From Silanimonas sp021297925 (GTDB lineage: Bacteria > Pseudomonadota > Gammaproteobacteria > Xanthomonadales > Xanthomonadaceae): DNA of 64,000 nucleotides. Each line of letters opens with the position of its first letter. Position 1 is the first letter of the stretch. The position numbers were made by a program, and so were the translations under genes. A model generated the notes under the pieces. The model was not told the origin of the DNA and ran no database searches. It was given only the letters and a program-made list of their open reading frames with translations. Shown here in pieces: positions 16,040 to 24,641 of the stretch. The stretch is from assembly GCA_027532825.1 (NCBI GenBank), contig JAPZTL010000002.1, positions 372,001 to 436,000 on the forward strand, read 5' to 3'.

Positions 16040-17365
16040 ATGACGGTCGGTCGCGCACTGCTCCGCGCCTGGCGCCAGTCGGTGGTGCGGCTTTGCCTCA
16101 TCCTGCTCGGCACCGCCTTCCTCGGATTCCTGTTCGACCGGCTCTGGGCCGTCCTCGCCTTGACGGCATTCGGCGTCATCGGCTGGCACTACTGGCGGCT
16201 GCACCGCCTGCTCGCCCAGCTGTACCGTCGTCGCCACCTGCGGGAGATCGACGGTCGAGGCCTGTGGGACGACCTCGAGATGCTGCTGCACCGCCGCCAG
16301 GACGAGGGCCGCCAGCGCGTCAAGCGCCTGCTGGGCCTCGTCCGCGGCTACCGCCACGCCGCCGGCCTGATGCCGGACGCCGTCCTGCTCGTTCGCCGTG
16401 ACGACGGCACGATCGACTGGGCCAACCGGCAGGCCCGGCGACTCCTCGCCCTAGGGCCGCAGGGGCGGGAGGGGCGGGTTCCCGAGGCGCTGCCGGACCC
16501 GCGGGTGGCCCAGTGGATGGCGGAAGGCCAGGTCGACGAACCCCTGCTGGACCTGCCCTGCCCCACGGATCCCAACGTGCGGCTCAGCCTGCGATTGGTG
16601 CCGTACTCCGCGACGCAGTGGCTGATGGTCCTTCGCGACGTGACGAAGCTGCTCCGCCTCGAACAGCTTCGACGCGACTTCGTGGCCAACGTGTCCCACG
16701 AGCTGCGTACCCCGCTGACCGTCATCCACGGCTACCTCGACATCATCGACGACGAGGACTACCCGGAACTGGCCCGGATGTTGGGCGAGATGCGCCGACA
16801 GTCGCAGCGCATGTCGCAGCTGGTCGAGGACCTGCTGACGCTGTCACGGCTGGAAGCGCAGGAGTCCCTCGACGCCCGCGAGCCCGTCGCGATGGCGCCG
16901 CTGCTCGTCACGCTGGCCCGCGAGGCGGAGGCGCTGTCGGGCGGCCGCCATCGGATCCGGGTGGTGGATCGCGCCGGCATCGACCTTGCCGGCAACACCC
17001 GCGAGCTGCACAGCGCCTTCTCCAACCTCGTCAGCAATGCCGTCCGGTACACGCCCGTCGACGGCAGCATTGACGTGGCCTTCGAGCGCTCGACCGACGG
17101 GGGCGCGACCCTCGCCGTCCGGGACACCGGCTATGGCATCCCGGCCCAGCACCTGCCCCGCCTGACGGAGCGCTTCTATCGCGTCTCCACGAGCCGCGCC
17201 CGGGAAACCGGCGGCACCGGACTGGGACTGTCGATCGTCAAGCACGTGCTCAACCTCCACGGGGCGCACCTCGAGATCAGCTCCGAGGTGGGGCGCGGCA
17301 GCCGCTTCGCCTGCGTCTTCGGCCCCGAGGCCGTACTGCCCCGCGCACAGGCCGATGCCCCCTGA
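16040..17365 (+). CDS. phoR: Phosphate regulon sensor histidine kinase
   Basis: A 441-residue membrane kinase. Two hydrophobic segments lie in residues 15-55, then a PAS-like domain (about 100-200), a HisKA domain with His220 in ANVSHELRTPLTVIHGYLD, and the ATP-binding domain (NLVSNAVRYTP, RDTGYGIPAQHL, GGTGLGLSIVKHVL). The lack of a large periplasmic domain is typical of PhoR, which senses through the Pst/PhoU complex; pst and phoU are not in this window. Its stop overlaps the ppk1 ATG frame by 11 nt. Confidence 0.94.
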   Translation: MTVGRALLRAWRQSVVRLCLILLGTAFLGFLFDRLWAVLALTAFGVIGWHYWRLHRLLAQLYRRRHLREIDGRGLWDDLEMLLHRRQDEGRQRVKRLLGLVRGYRHAAGLMPDAVLLVRRDDGTIDWANRQARRLLALGPQGREGRVPEALPDPRVAQWMAEGQVDEPLLDLPCPTDPNVRLSLRLVPYSATQWLMVLRDVTKLLRLEQLRRDFVANVSHELRTPLTVIHGYLDIIDDEDYPELARMLGEMRRQSQRMSQLVEDLLTLSRLEAQESLDAREPVAMAPLLVTLAREAEALSGGRHRIRVVDRAGIDLAGNTRELHSAFSNLVSNAVRYTPVDGSIDVAFERSTDGGATLAVRDTGYGIPAQHLPRLTERFYRVSTSRARETGGTGLGLSIVKHVLNLHGAHLEISSEVGRGSRFACVFGPEAVLPRAQADAP

Positions 17366-19571
17366 CGCGCTTGCGCGTCCTGCTGGCCTCGTTTCCAATC
17401 CTCGCTTTCCCTGCGACGAGCCCCACGTGCCCCGCACCCCGCCCCGCCGTCCGACCCCGCCGCCGGCCCCGCCGCCGGCCCGCGCCGCGCGGACGCGTGC
17501 CGCCGCCCCGGCCGCCGCACCGCCGACCGACCACGAGTTGTTCCTCAGCCGGGAACTCTCTCAGCTGGCGTTCAATCGACGCGTGCTGGCGCAGGCCGAA
17601 GACCCGTCGATTCCACTGCTGGAACGACTTCGCTACCTCTGCATCAGTTGCACCAACCTCGACGAGTTCTTCGAGATCCGCGTGGCATCCCTGCGGACCA
17701 GCGTGCAGTTCGGCGCCGGGCAGGCCATCGATGGACTCGCGCCCTCCAGCCTGCTGAACCAGATCCACGAGGAGGCCAGTGCGCTCGTCGATGCGCAGTA
17801 CCAGTTCTGGAACGACACGCTCCGGCCGGCGCTCAACAAGGCGGGGGTCCGCATCCTCACCCGCGACGCCTGGAGCGCGAAGCAGAAGCGCTGGCTGAAG
17901 GAGTATTTCGAGAACGAGATCATGCCCGTGCTCTCGCCACTCGGGCTCGATCCGGCGCACCCGTTCCCGCGCATCCTGAACAAGTCGCTGAACGTCGTGG
18001 TGGTACTGGACGGCAAGGACGCCTTCGGCCGCGCCGGCGGCATGGCCATCGTCCGCGCCCCGCGCTCGCTGCCTCGCATCATCCGGATCCCACCCGAGAT
18101 CGGCGGCGCGCCGAACGACTTCGTGCTGCTGTCAGCCGTACTCACCGCCTTCGTCGACGAGATCTTCCCGGGGATGAAGGTCAAGGGCGCGTGGCAGTTC
18201 CGCGTGACGAGGAACTCCGAACTGGTGGTGGACGAGGAGGAAGTGGAGAACCTCGCGCACGCCGTGCGCGAGGAGCTGGTCGGACGAGGCTTCCGCCCGG
18301 CGGTTCGGCTGGAGATCGCCGACAACTGCCCGGGGCACATCGTCGAAGTACTGCTGCAGAACTTCTCGCTGCCGGCGAACGCGGTCTACCGGATCAACGG
18401 GCCGGTCAACCTCAACCGCGTGATCCAGGTCTACGACCTCGCCGACCGGCCGGAGCTGAAGTTCACGCCCTTCACCCCGCGTCCTTCGAAGCTGGACCTC
18501 GACGCACCCTTCGACCAGCTCCGCGAACGCGACCTGCTGGTGCACCACCCGTTCGAGAGCTTCAGCGGGGTGCTCGACCTGCTCGCCCACGCGGCCCACG
18601 ACCCCGACGTACTGGCGATCAAGCAGACGCTTTACCGCGTGGGCAAGGACTCGCCGCTGATCGAGCACCTCGTCACCGCGGCCCGCAACGGCAAGGACGT
18701 CACGGTCGTGGTCGAACTCCGCGCGCGCTTCGACGAGGAGGCAAACCTGCGGCTGGCCGACCGCCTGCAGGAAGCCGGCGTGCAGGTGTCGTACGGCGTG
18801 GTGGGCTACAAGACGCATGCCAAGATGATGCTCATCGTGCGGCGCGAGGGCGACCGACTGCGCCGCTACGTGCACCTCGGTACCGGCAACTACCACGCGG
18901 GCACCGCCCGCGCCTACACCGACATCGGCCTGATGACTTCGAACGAGGAGATCGGCGCCGACGTCCACGCCCTTTTCCAGCAACTGTCGGGACTTGCCCC
19001 CTCGTTCAAGCTCAAGCGCCTGCTGACCTCACCATTCACGCTGCATGGCGGCCTGCTGGCCAAGATCGCGCGCGAAGCGGAGCATGCCCGCAGCGGCCGG
19101 CCCGCGCGGATCGTGGCCAAGATGAACGCGCTCAACGAGTCCGGCGTGGCTCGGGCGCTGTATGCGGCCTCGCAGGCCGGCGTCGAGGTCGACTTGATCG
19201 TCCGGGGAGCGTGCACGCTGCGGCCCGGGGTGAAGGGCCTCTCCGAGCGCATCCGCGTCCGCTCCGTGGTGGGACGCTTCCTCGAGCACAGCCGCGTGTA
19301 CTGGTTCCAGAACGACCAGGACCCCGAGTTGTACTGTTCCTCGGCCGACTGGATGGAGCGCAACCTGCTGCGCCGCGTGGAAACCTGCTTCCCGATCCTC
19401 GACCCGGGTCTGGCTGCGCGGGTGTACGACGAGGAGCTGTCGAACTACCTCGCCGACAACACACAGGCCTGGGAGCTGCTGCCGGACGGGCGCTACGAGC
19501 GCGTGGTGCCGGACGGAGACGCCATGCCGCACTCCGCCCAGGCCGCCCTGCTCGCCCGCCTCTGCTACTGA
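17355..19571 (+). CDS. ppk1: Polyphosphate kinase 1
   Basis: 738 residues from the ATG at 17355, or 714 from a GTG at 17427; both leave a Pro/Ala/Arg-rich N-terminal extension before the conserved FLSRELSQLAFNRRVL. The enzyme polymerises the ATP gamma-phosphate into polyphosphate. The phospholipase-D-like halves are visible: GYKTHAKMMLIVRR and YVHLGTGNYHAGTARAYTD with the autophosphorylated His region, and later AKMNALNES and YWFQNDQDPELYCSSADWMERNL. The overlap with phoR and the 5-nt gap to ppx put polyphosphate synthesis and breakdown in one operon with the phosphate sensor. Confidence 0.95.
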   Translation: MPPDALARPAGLVSNPRFPCDEPHVPRTPPRRPTPPPAPPPARAARTRAAAPAAAPPTDHELFLSRELSQLAFNRRVLAQAEDPSIPLLERLRYLCISCTNLDEFFEIRVASLRTSVQFGAGQAIDGLAPSSLLNQIHEEASALVDAQYQFWNDTLRPALNKAGVRILTRDAWSAKQKRWLKEYFENEIMPVLSPLGLDPAHPFPRILNKSLNVVVVLDGKDAFGRAGGMAIVRAPRSLPRIIRIPPEIGGAPNDFVLLSAVLTAFVDEIFPGMKVKGAWQFRVTRNSELVVDEEEVENLAHAVREELVGRGFRPAVRLEIADNCPGHIVEVLLQNFSLPANAVYRINGPVNLNRVIQVYDLADRPELKFTPFTPRPSKLDLDAPFDQLRERDLLVHHPFESFSGVLDLLAHAAHDPDVLAIKQTLYRVGKDSPLIEHLVTAARNGKDVTVVVELRARFDEEANLRLADRLQEAGVQVSYGVVGYKTHAKMMLIVRREGDRLRRYVHLGTGNYHAGTARAYTDIGLMTSNEEIGADVHALFQQLSGLAPSFKLKRLLTSPFTLHGGLLAKIAREAEHARSGRPARIVAKMNALNESGVARALYAASQAGVEVDLIVRGACTLRPGVKGLSERIRVRSVVGRFLEHSRVYWFQNDQDPELYCSSADWMERNLLRRVETCFPILDPGLAARVYDEELSNYLADNTQAWELLPDGRYERVVPDGDAMPHSAQAALLARLCY

Positions 19572-19576
19572 CGCGC

Positions 19577-21091
19577 ATGCCGAACACGCCCCGCCCGCTG
19601 CAGGACGGCGACCTGCTCGCCGCCGTCGACCTCGGCTCCAACAGCTTCCACCTCGTGGTGGCCCGCTACACGCTGGGCCAACTCCGGATCGTCGACCGCA
19701 TCAAGGAGACGGTCCGAATGGCCGACGGCCTCGACGGGAACGGCGGCCTGAGACCCGACGTGGCGGCCCGCGCGCTCGACTGCCTCGCCCGCTTCGGCCA
19801 GAAGCTGCGCAGCGTTCCGCCGGCGCGCGTTCGCGCCATCGCCACGAACAGCGTCCGCCAACTGAGGAATCCGCAGGCCTTCCTGCTTCCGGCGGAGACG
19901 GCGCTGGGCCACGGCATCGAAGTCGTCGCCGGCCGCGAGGAAGCGCGACTGTGCTACCTCGGCGTCGCCTACGACCATCCACCCCGCGCGCGCCGGCTGG
20001 TGATCGACATCGGCGGCGGGTCGACCGAGTTCATCATCGGCGAAGGGCTCCAGCCCATCGAGCGCGAAAGCCTGCAGATGGGCTGCGTGGCGACGACGAA
20101 GCGCTTCTTCGCGAACGGCCGCATGTCCCGCAAGCGCTGGAAGGACGCCCAGCTCGAGATGGCCGCGGAGTTCCAGCAGTTCGCCGTGCTCTACCGGCAG
20201 CTCGGTTGGAAGGAGACCTTCGGGTCCTCGGGCACGATCAAGGCGATCGGCGAGATCTGCGAAGCGATGAAGCTCGCGAAGGGCGGGCTGGTGACCGACA
20301 TCGCCCTCGCGGCCTTGGGAGAAAGCCTCCAGGAGGCCGACGCGCTGGCCGACGTCCGGCTGCCGGGCCTGTCCAGCGACCGCCAGCCGGTGATCGTGGG
20401 TGGCGTGCTCGTTCTGACCACGGCCTTCGAAGCCCTCGGGCTGAGGCGCCTGAACGTCAGCGAGTCGGCGATGCGCGAGGGCATCCTGCTCGACCTGATC
20501 GGCCGCGCCGGGAACGACGACCCTCGCGAGGACTCGGTCAACGCGATCATGGCGCGCTACGCCGTCGACGCCGCGCAGGCCGAACGCGTCGAGGCCACGG
20601 CCCTCGCGCTGTTCGACCAGGTCGAGGCCGACTGGGGCCTCGAACCGCCGGACCGCCAGATGCTGCGCTGGGCGGCCCGCCTCCACGAGACGGGGCTTGC
20701 CATCGCGCACAGCCAGTACCACGTGCATGGCGCCTACGTGCTGGAGAACTCCGACGTCGCCGGCTTCTCGCGGACCGAACAACAGTTCCTGGCCACGCTG
20801 GTGCGCAACCACCGGCGCGCCATCAAGCTCGCCAGCTTCGAGTCCCTGCCCGATCGCCTCGCCCCCGCGGCGCAACGCTGCGCCCTGCTGCTGCGCCTCG
20901 CGGTGCTGCTGCACCGCGCGCACGAGGACGGCAAGGTCCCCGGATTGAAGCTGCGCCTCGCCCTCGGCGAAATGCAGGTCAAGGTCGCGAAGCGCTGGCT
21001 GGATGCCCACCCGCTGACGCGCGCCGACCTCGAGACGGAACGCGAACACCTCGCCGACATCGGAATGCGGCTCGAGGTCGAGGGCGGCTGA
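19577..21091 (+). CDS. ppx: Exopolyphosphatase (Ppx/GppA family)
   Basis: A 504-residue protein that removes terminal phosphate from polyphosphate. The ASKHA nucleotide-binding fold shows AAVDLGSNSFHLVVARY at the N-terminus and VIDIGGGSTEFIIGEG in the middle. The C-terminal part (after about 310) is an HD-type helical domain with LRWAARLHETGLAIAHS. GppA (pppGpp hydrolase) is a related alternative; the position directly after ppk1 and the length favour Ppx. Last gene of the phoB operon; it converges on the phosphatase gene with only 24 nt between stops. Confidence 0.92.
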   Translation: MPNTPRPLQDGDLLAAVDLGSNSFHLVVARYTLGQLRIVDRIKETVRMADGLDGNGGLRPDVAARALDCLARFGQKLRSVPPARVRAIATNSVRQLRNPQAFLLPAETALGHGIEVVAGREEARLCYLGVAYDHPPRARRLVIDIGGGSTEFIIGEGLQPIERESLQMGCVATTKRFFANGRMSRKRWKDAQLEMAAEFQQFAVLYRQLGWKETFGSSGTIKAIGEICEAMKLAKGGLVTDIALAALGESLQEADALADVRLPGLSSDRQPVIVGGVLVLTTAFEALGLRRLNVSESAMREGILLDLIGRAGNDDPREDSVNAIMARYAVDAAQAERVEATALALFDQVEADWGLEPPDRQMLRWAARLHETGLAIAHSQYHVHGAYVLENSDVAGFSRTEQQFLATLVRNHRRAIKLASFESLPDRLAPAAQRCALLLRLAVLLHRAHEDGKVPGLKLRLALGEMQVKVAKRWLDAHPLTRADLETEREHLADIGMRLEVEGG

Positions 21092-21115
21092 TCCGTCCCC
21101 GACCGCAGGCCCCGG

Positions 21116-22255
21116 TCAGCGCGGGACGAGATCGTCGAGCCGCAGCCGGGTGCCAAGCAACGCGGCGCCTTCCGTATCGCGAAGCCCGAGGCGGAGCTCG
21201 CGATTCTCCCAATCGATCTCAACCAGCCCGAAGTTCGCGCGGTGGTGGGCCTCGCCCACACGCAGGGCATTGGGCACCCGCACCGCCCAGTCCTCGGTCA
21301 GCCCGCTGGAGGTCAGGTCGTACAGCGGGTAGGGCACGTTCGCATCGAGCCTGGACAACTCGCCGTAGTGCGTGTCCCCGGAAAGGAACACGACGCCTCC
21401 TGCCCCCGTCTCGCGGATCGCCCCGATCAGGCGTGCTTGGTCGCGCGGGTAGTTCACCCACGCCTCCCAGCCTGGGAAGTCGGCGAGCACCTGGAGGCTG
21501 GAGCCGATCAGCCGCACGTCGGCCGGTTCGCGGAGTTGATCCCGCAGCCACGCCCACTGCCGCTCGCCGAGCATCGTCGCGGCCGGCGACGGATCACGTG
21601 CGTACGGGCCCGGAACCGGCCGACCCGTGCGGGCCTCGCGCGTGGCCCATCGGCGGTACGCATCGTCGTCGGGAAACGCGAGGTTCCGCGCGATCGGCGT
21701 GCGGTTCCAGCGCAGGTCGAGCAGGATCACCTGCACACGCCGGCCCGGCGGCCCGAACACGGCCGACGCGTAGACGCCGTCGCGATCGCGACGCGGAGAC
21801 TGCGCCGGCTCCTGCCAGAAACGGAAGAAGGCGTCCCGGGCGATGTCCTTGGCGGGGAAATCACCGCCGGCATCGTTCTCGCCGAAATCGTGGTCGTCCC
21901 ACGTCGCCATGACCGGCGTCGTGGCCCGGAGCCGCGCGAATCCCGGCTGCGCGGCCAACGCGGCGTACTTCGCCTCGAAGACCGCCAGTTCCCGCGTGTC
22001 GGCGTAGATGTTGTCGCCGAGAAAGAGGAACAGATCCGGCGATGCGGCCTCGACCGCCGCCCAGATGGGTTGCGGTTTGTCCTGCTCGGCGCAGGATCCG
22101 AACGCGATGCGCTGGATCGGATGCGAGGCCTCGAAGCCCGGCGGTGCGGCCACGGCTTCGAGGGTCGCCGCAGCCGCCCGCACCCCGAGGGGCGCGAGCG
22201 ACGGCAGGAGGACGACGGCGGCCGCGAGGACGGCGCGGATCGACCTGGCGTGCAT
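21116..22255 (-). CDS. PhoD-like alkaline phosphatase/phosphodiesterase, exported
   Basis: A 379-residue secreted metallophosphatase. The N-terminus is a Sec-type signal peptide (hydrophobic VLAAAVVLLPSLAPLGVRAAAA) without an obvious twin-arginine Tat motif. Metal-ligand blocks of the PhoD family are complete: FGSCAEQ with the conserved Cys, FLFLGDNIYADT, TWDDHDFGENDAGG, and FLSGDTHYGELS with the distal His. PhoD enzymes hydrolyse phosphomono- and diesters using Fe/Ca. The ATG shares one base with the stop of the TonB receptor (TGATG), so the two are translationally coupled; this suggests the receptor and enzyme handle the same organophosphate. Confidence 0.9.
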   Translation of the reverse strand: MHARSIRAVLAAAVVLLPSLAPLGVRAAAATLEAVAAPPGFEASHPIQRIAFGSCAEQDKPQPIWAAVEAASPDLFLFLGDNIYADTRELAVFEAKYAALAAQPGFARLRATTPVMATWDDHDFGENDAGGDFPAKDIARDAFFRFWQEPAQSPRRDRDGVYASAVFGPPGRRVQVILLDLRWNRTPIARNLAFPDDDAYRRWATREARTGRPVPGPYARDPSPAATMLGERQWAWLRDQLREPADVRLIGSSLQVLADFPGWEAWVNYPRDQARLIGAIRETGAGGVVFLSGDTHYGELSRLDANVPYPLYDLTSSGLTEDWAVRVPNALRVGEAHHRANFGLVEIDWENRELRLGLRDTEGAALLGTRLRLDDLVPR

Positions 22256-24477
22256 CAGAAACCCGCCTGCACGGTCAGGAACACCTGGCGCGGCGCGCCG
22301 GTGACCAGCGTGTAGTTGAAGCCCTGCGGGTCGCGGGCGACGAAGCCATTGGTACCGACGCTCGCGAAGTACGATTCGTCGAACAGGTTGGTGACATTGA
22401 GCGTCGCCTTCAGGCTCTTCGCTCGACCGAAGCGACCGAAGTCATAGGCGAGGCTGGCGTCCGACACCCAGTAGTCCGGCACCTTCGAGTCGTTGGTGAA
22501 GGTAACGAAGCGCTCGTCGGTGTACTTCGCGCCGATGCGGGCGTCCCAACCACCGGCCGAGTAGCGCAGTTCGATGTTGGCCAGCATCTCGGGCGCGTCG
22601 ACGACCGCCTTGCCGCGCGTCGGGACCAACGTCGTGCCATCGAGGTAGTCCGACGCGTACTCGGACCGGTTCCACGACAGCGAGCCGAACAGCGACAGGC
22701 CCTCCGCCAGCGTCCCCTCGATCGCCGCCTCGGCCCCCGAGGTCTCGACGTCACCAACGTTGGCAAGGACACTCGGGCAACCGACGATGCCCGCGCACTG
22801 CGAGATCGTCAGGAGGCGGTCCTTGAAGTCGACGCGGTACAGGGTGAGCGACCCTTGGAAGCCGTCGTTCCCGTAGCGCAGGCCACCCTCGAACGAGGTC
22901 GATGTCTCGGGACGAAGCGTGGTCCGGATCGCATTGAAGCCCGACTGGCTCGCCGAGAAAGGACCGTTCACGCCAGCGCGGAAGGCCGCCATGTTCTCGG
23001 CATAGGAACCGAAGAGTTCGAACCCCGGTGCGATCTCGAAACGCAGGCCGACCTGCGGCAGGAAGCTGTCCTTGGCCTCGATGTTGCCCTGCGCCCGGGT
23101 GCCGAGGCGCGTCGTCGCGCGGATGTCCGCATCCAGGGCCTTGAAGCCGGCGTCGACCGTGAACCGGCCATCCATCATCGCAATGCGATCGTTGGCGTAC
23201 CAAAGCAGCGTCGTGCCGTCGAAGTCCTGCTCGAACACGCGCTGGTCAGGGCTGCGGTAGAAGAAGCCGCGGTTCGGCGGCGAATCGGCGTTGAGGTTGT
23301 AGAAGTTGCGCTGCAGGTTGTGGGCACTGTCTTCCCGCCAGAGGCCGGCACTCAGCGTGTGGATTCCGAACGGCAGCTCGATGCCGGCCGTGATGCCGTC
23401 GCGGTCGATGGTGTATTCGGTCGTGCGCAAGCGCAGCGGCAGCGTCGGCGAGCTCGCGGAGTAAGGCGTGACCCAGTGGCCCTGGCCCTCGTTGGTGTGC
23501 CTGTAGGCCTGCGCTCGGAAGCTCCCGCCATCGCCCAGACCAGTCTCGAGGTTGAGCGCATACAGGTTGTCGTCGCGAAGGCCACGACCAAGGTAGTACG
23601 CATCATCGAGGCTGTTCACGCCGCCCGAGAACTGGCCGAAGCCCGCGCGGATGGCCCGCACCCAGTCCCGCGCGTAGTTGTCCCAGTCCATGCCGAGTCG
23701 ACGCGCGGACTCCAACGAGAGATCGGCGTAGTCGGTCTCGTTGCGGCGCGAGGTGTTGATCGTCGCCCCCAGCGTCCACGCGTCGGTGGCGAAGCGCGCC
23801 TGCGCATTGACCTGTCGCGAGTCCTGGGCGCCGTAGCCCTTCCACTTCTCGGCGTCGTGCTTGGCACCGGACAGGAAGGCCGAGAAGCCGTCGAGCTCGC
23901 CGGTGTCGTAGCGTGCGAAGGTGCGGACGGTGTCGTCGCTGCCCACGGTCTGCGCGAACACGAGGCCCCGCTCGGCCTCCGGGCCACGCGTGCCGAAGCG
24001 CACGGTGCCGCCGAGGTTCGACGACGACGCCGTGTCGAGCGCGCCGCTGCCCTGCGACACCTCCGCGAAGGCGAGGTTCTCGGCGATCAGGGCGCGGCTG
24101 ATGTGCAGGCCGTTGTGGTTGCCGTAGCTCATGTCGCCCAGCGGGATGCCGTCCAGCGTGAATCCGAGCTGGTTCTGGTTGAACCCGCGGATGTTCAGGC
24201 GCGTGGACCACTCGTAATTGCCCCACGGATCCGCGGAGGTGAAATGCACGCCGGCCAGCTTGCCCAGCAGCTTCAGCGCACTGCTGCCGGCGGGCTGGCG
24301 CGCCAGGTCCTGGCGGCCCAGCGACTGCACCTGGCGGGTCTGGCCCGTGCCCACGACATCGATACGGTCGAGCTGGGCGGCCGGGCCGGGGGCGGCAAGC
24401 ACCAGCAGCGGCGTCGTTGCGAGGGCGGCGCCAATCGCGATGCTCAGCGCGTGGCGGGCGGCGATGATCCGGGTCAT
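22255..24477 (-). CDS. TonB-dependent outer-membrane receptor coupled to PhoD-like phosphatase
   Basis: A 740-residue receptor. The signal peptide (to about residue 28, LLVLAAP) is followed by a candidate TonB box (LDRIDVVG), a plug domain with RLNIRGFNQNQLGFTLDGIPLGDMSYGNHNGL and SSSNLGGTVRFGTRG, then a beta-barrel ending in the aromatic Phe (VFLTVQAGF) typical of outer-membrane proteins. The ATG at 24477 has AAGGA seven bases before it. Substrate cannot be read from sequence; the one-base overlap with the phosphatase gene and the position in a Pho block argue for a phosphorus-containing nutrient rather than a siderophore. Confidence 0.88.
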   Translation of the reverse strand: MTRIIAARHALSIAIGAALATTPLLVLAAPGPAAQLDRIDVVGTGQTRQVQSLGRQDLARQPAGSSALKLLGKLAGVHFTSADPWGNYEWSTRLNIRGFNQNQLGFTLDGIPLGDMSYGNHNGLHISRALIAENLAFAEVSQGSGALDTASSSNLGGTVRFGTRGPEAERGLVFAQTVGSDDTVRTFARYDTGELDGFSAFLSGAKHDAEKWKGYGAQDSRQVNAQARFATDAWTLGATINTSRRNETDYADLSLESARRLGMDWDNYARDWVRAIRAGFGQFSGGVNSLDDAYYLGRGLRDDNLYALNLETGLGDGGSFRAQAYRHTNEGQGHWVTPYSASSPTLPLRLRTTEYTIDRDGITAGIELPFGIHTLSAGLWREDSAHNLQRNFYNLNADSPPNRGFFYRSPDQRVFEQDFDGTTLLWYANDRIAMMDGRFTVDAGFKALDADIRATTRLGTRAQGNIEAKDSFLPQVGLRFEIAPGFELFGSYAENMAAFRAGVNGPFSASQSGFNAIRTTLRPETSTSFEGGLRYGNDGFQGSLTLYRVDFKDRLLTISQCAGIVGCPSVLANVGDVETSGAEAAIEGTLAEGLSLFGSLSWNRSEYASDYLDGTTLVPTRGKAVVDAPEMLANIELRYSAGGWDARIGAKYTDERFVTFTNDSKVPDYWVSDASLAYDFGRFGRAKSLKATLNVTNLFDESYFASVGTNGFVARDPQGFNYTLVTGAPRQVFLTVQAGF

Positions 24478-24534
24478 GCATCGTTCCTTGAGGTCGACCT
24501 CCACGTGGAGGCCCGCGGACACTGGCGATCGGAC

Positions 24535-24552
24535 GTGACGCGACCGTTAAGG
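24535..24552 (-). promoter_or_regulatory. Weak Pho-box-like site upstream of the TonB receptor
   Basis: On the minus strand the site reads CCTTAAC-GGTC-GCGTCAC, with 7+4+7 geometry. The second repeat fits the local consensus (GCGTCAT/C), but the first matches only about half. It ends 57 nt before the receptor ATG. Listed because the gene context supports Pho control; the sequence alone does not. Confidence 0.25.
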
Positions 24553-24590
24553 GCGTGTTGGAGTCCTTTGACGAGCCGGGCTTCATCGAC

Positions 24591-24608
24591 GCGTCATGCC
24601 CGTGTCAC
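24591..24608 (+). promoter_or_regulatory. Candidate Pho box upstream of glycosyltransferase-PAP2 operon
   Basis: GCGTCAT-GCCC-GTGTCAC has the 7+4+7 direct-repeat layout with period 11 and shares its first nine bases (GCGTCATGC) with the site before phoB. It ends 33 nt before the ATG at 24642, leaving room for a -10 and a short leader. Confidence 0.6.
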
Positions 24609-24641
24609 CGCCCTGCCTCGCTGGAGCGGCAGGCTCGCGGC

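Noticed and set aside
17648..19576. N-terminal two-fifths of a 1147-codon plus-strand frame ending in ppx
   Set aside because: This part lies in another frame of ppk1 and is Arg/Pro-rich; homology begins only at the ppx ATG at 19577.
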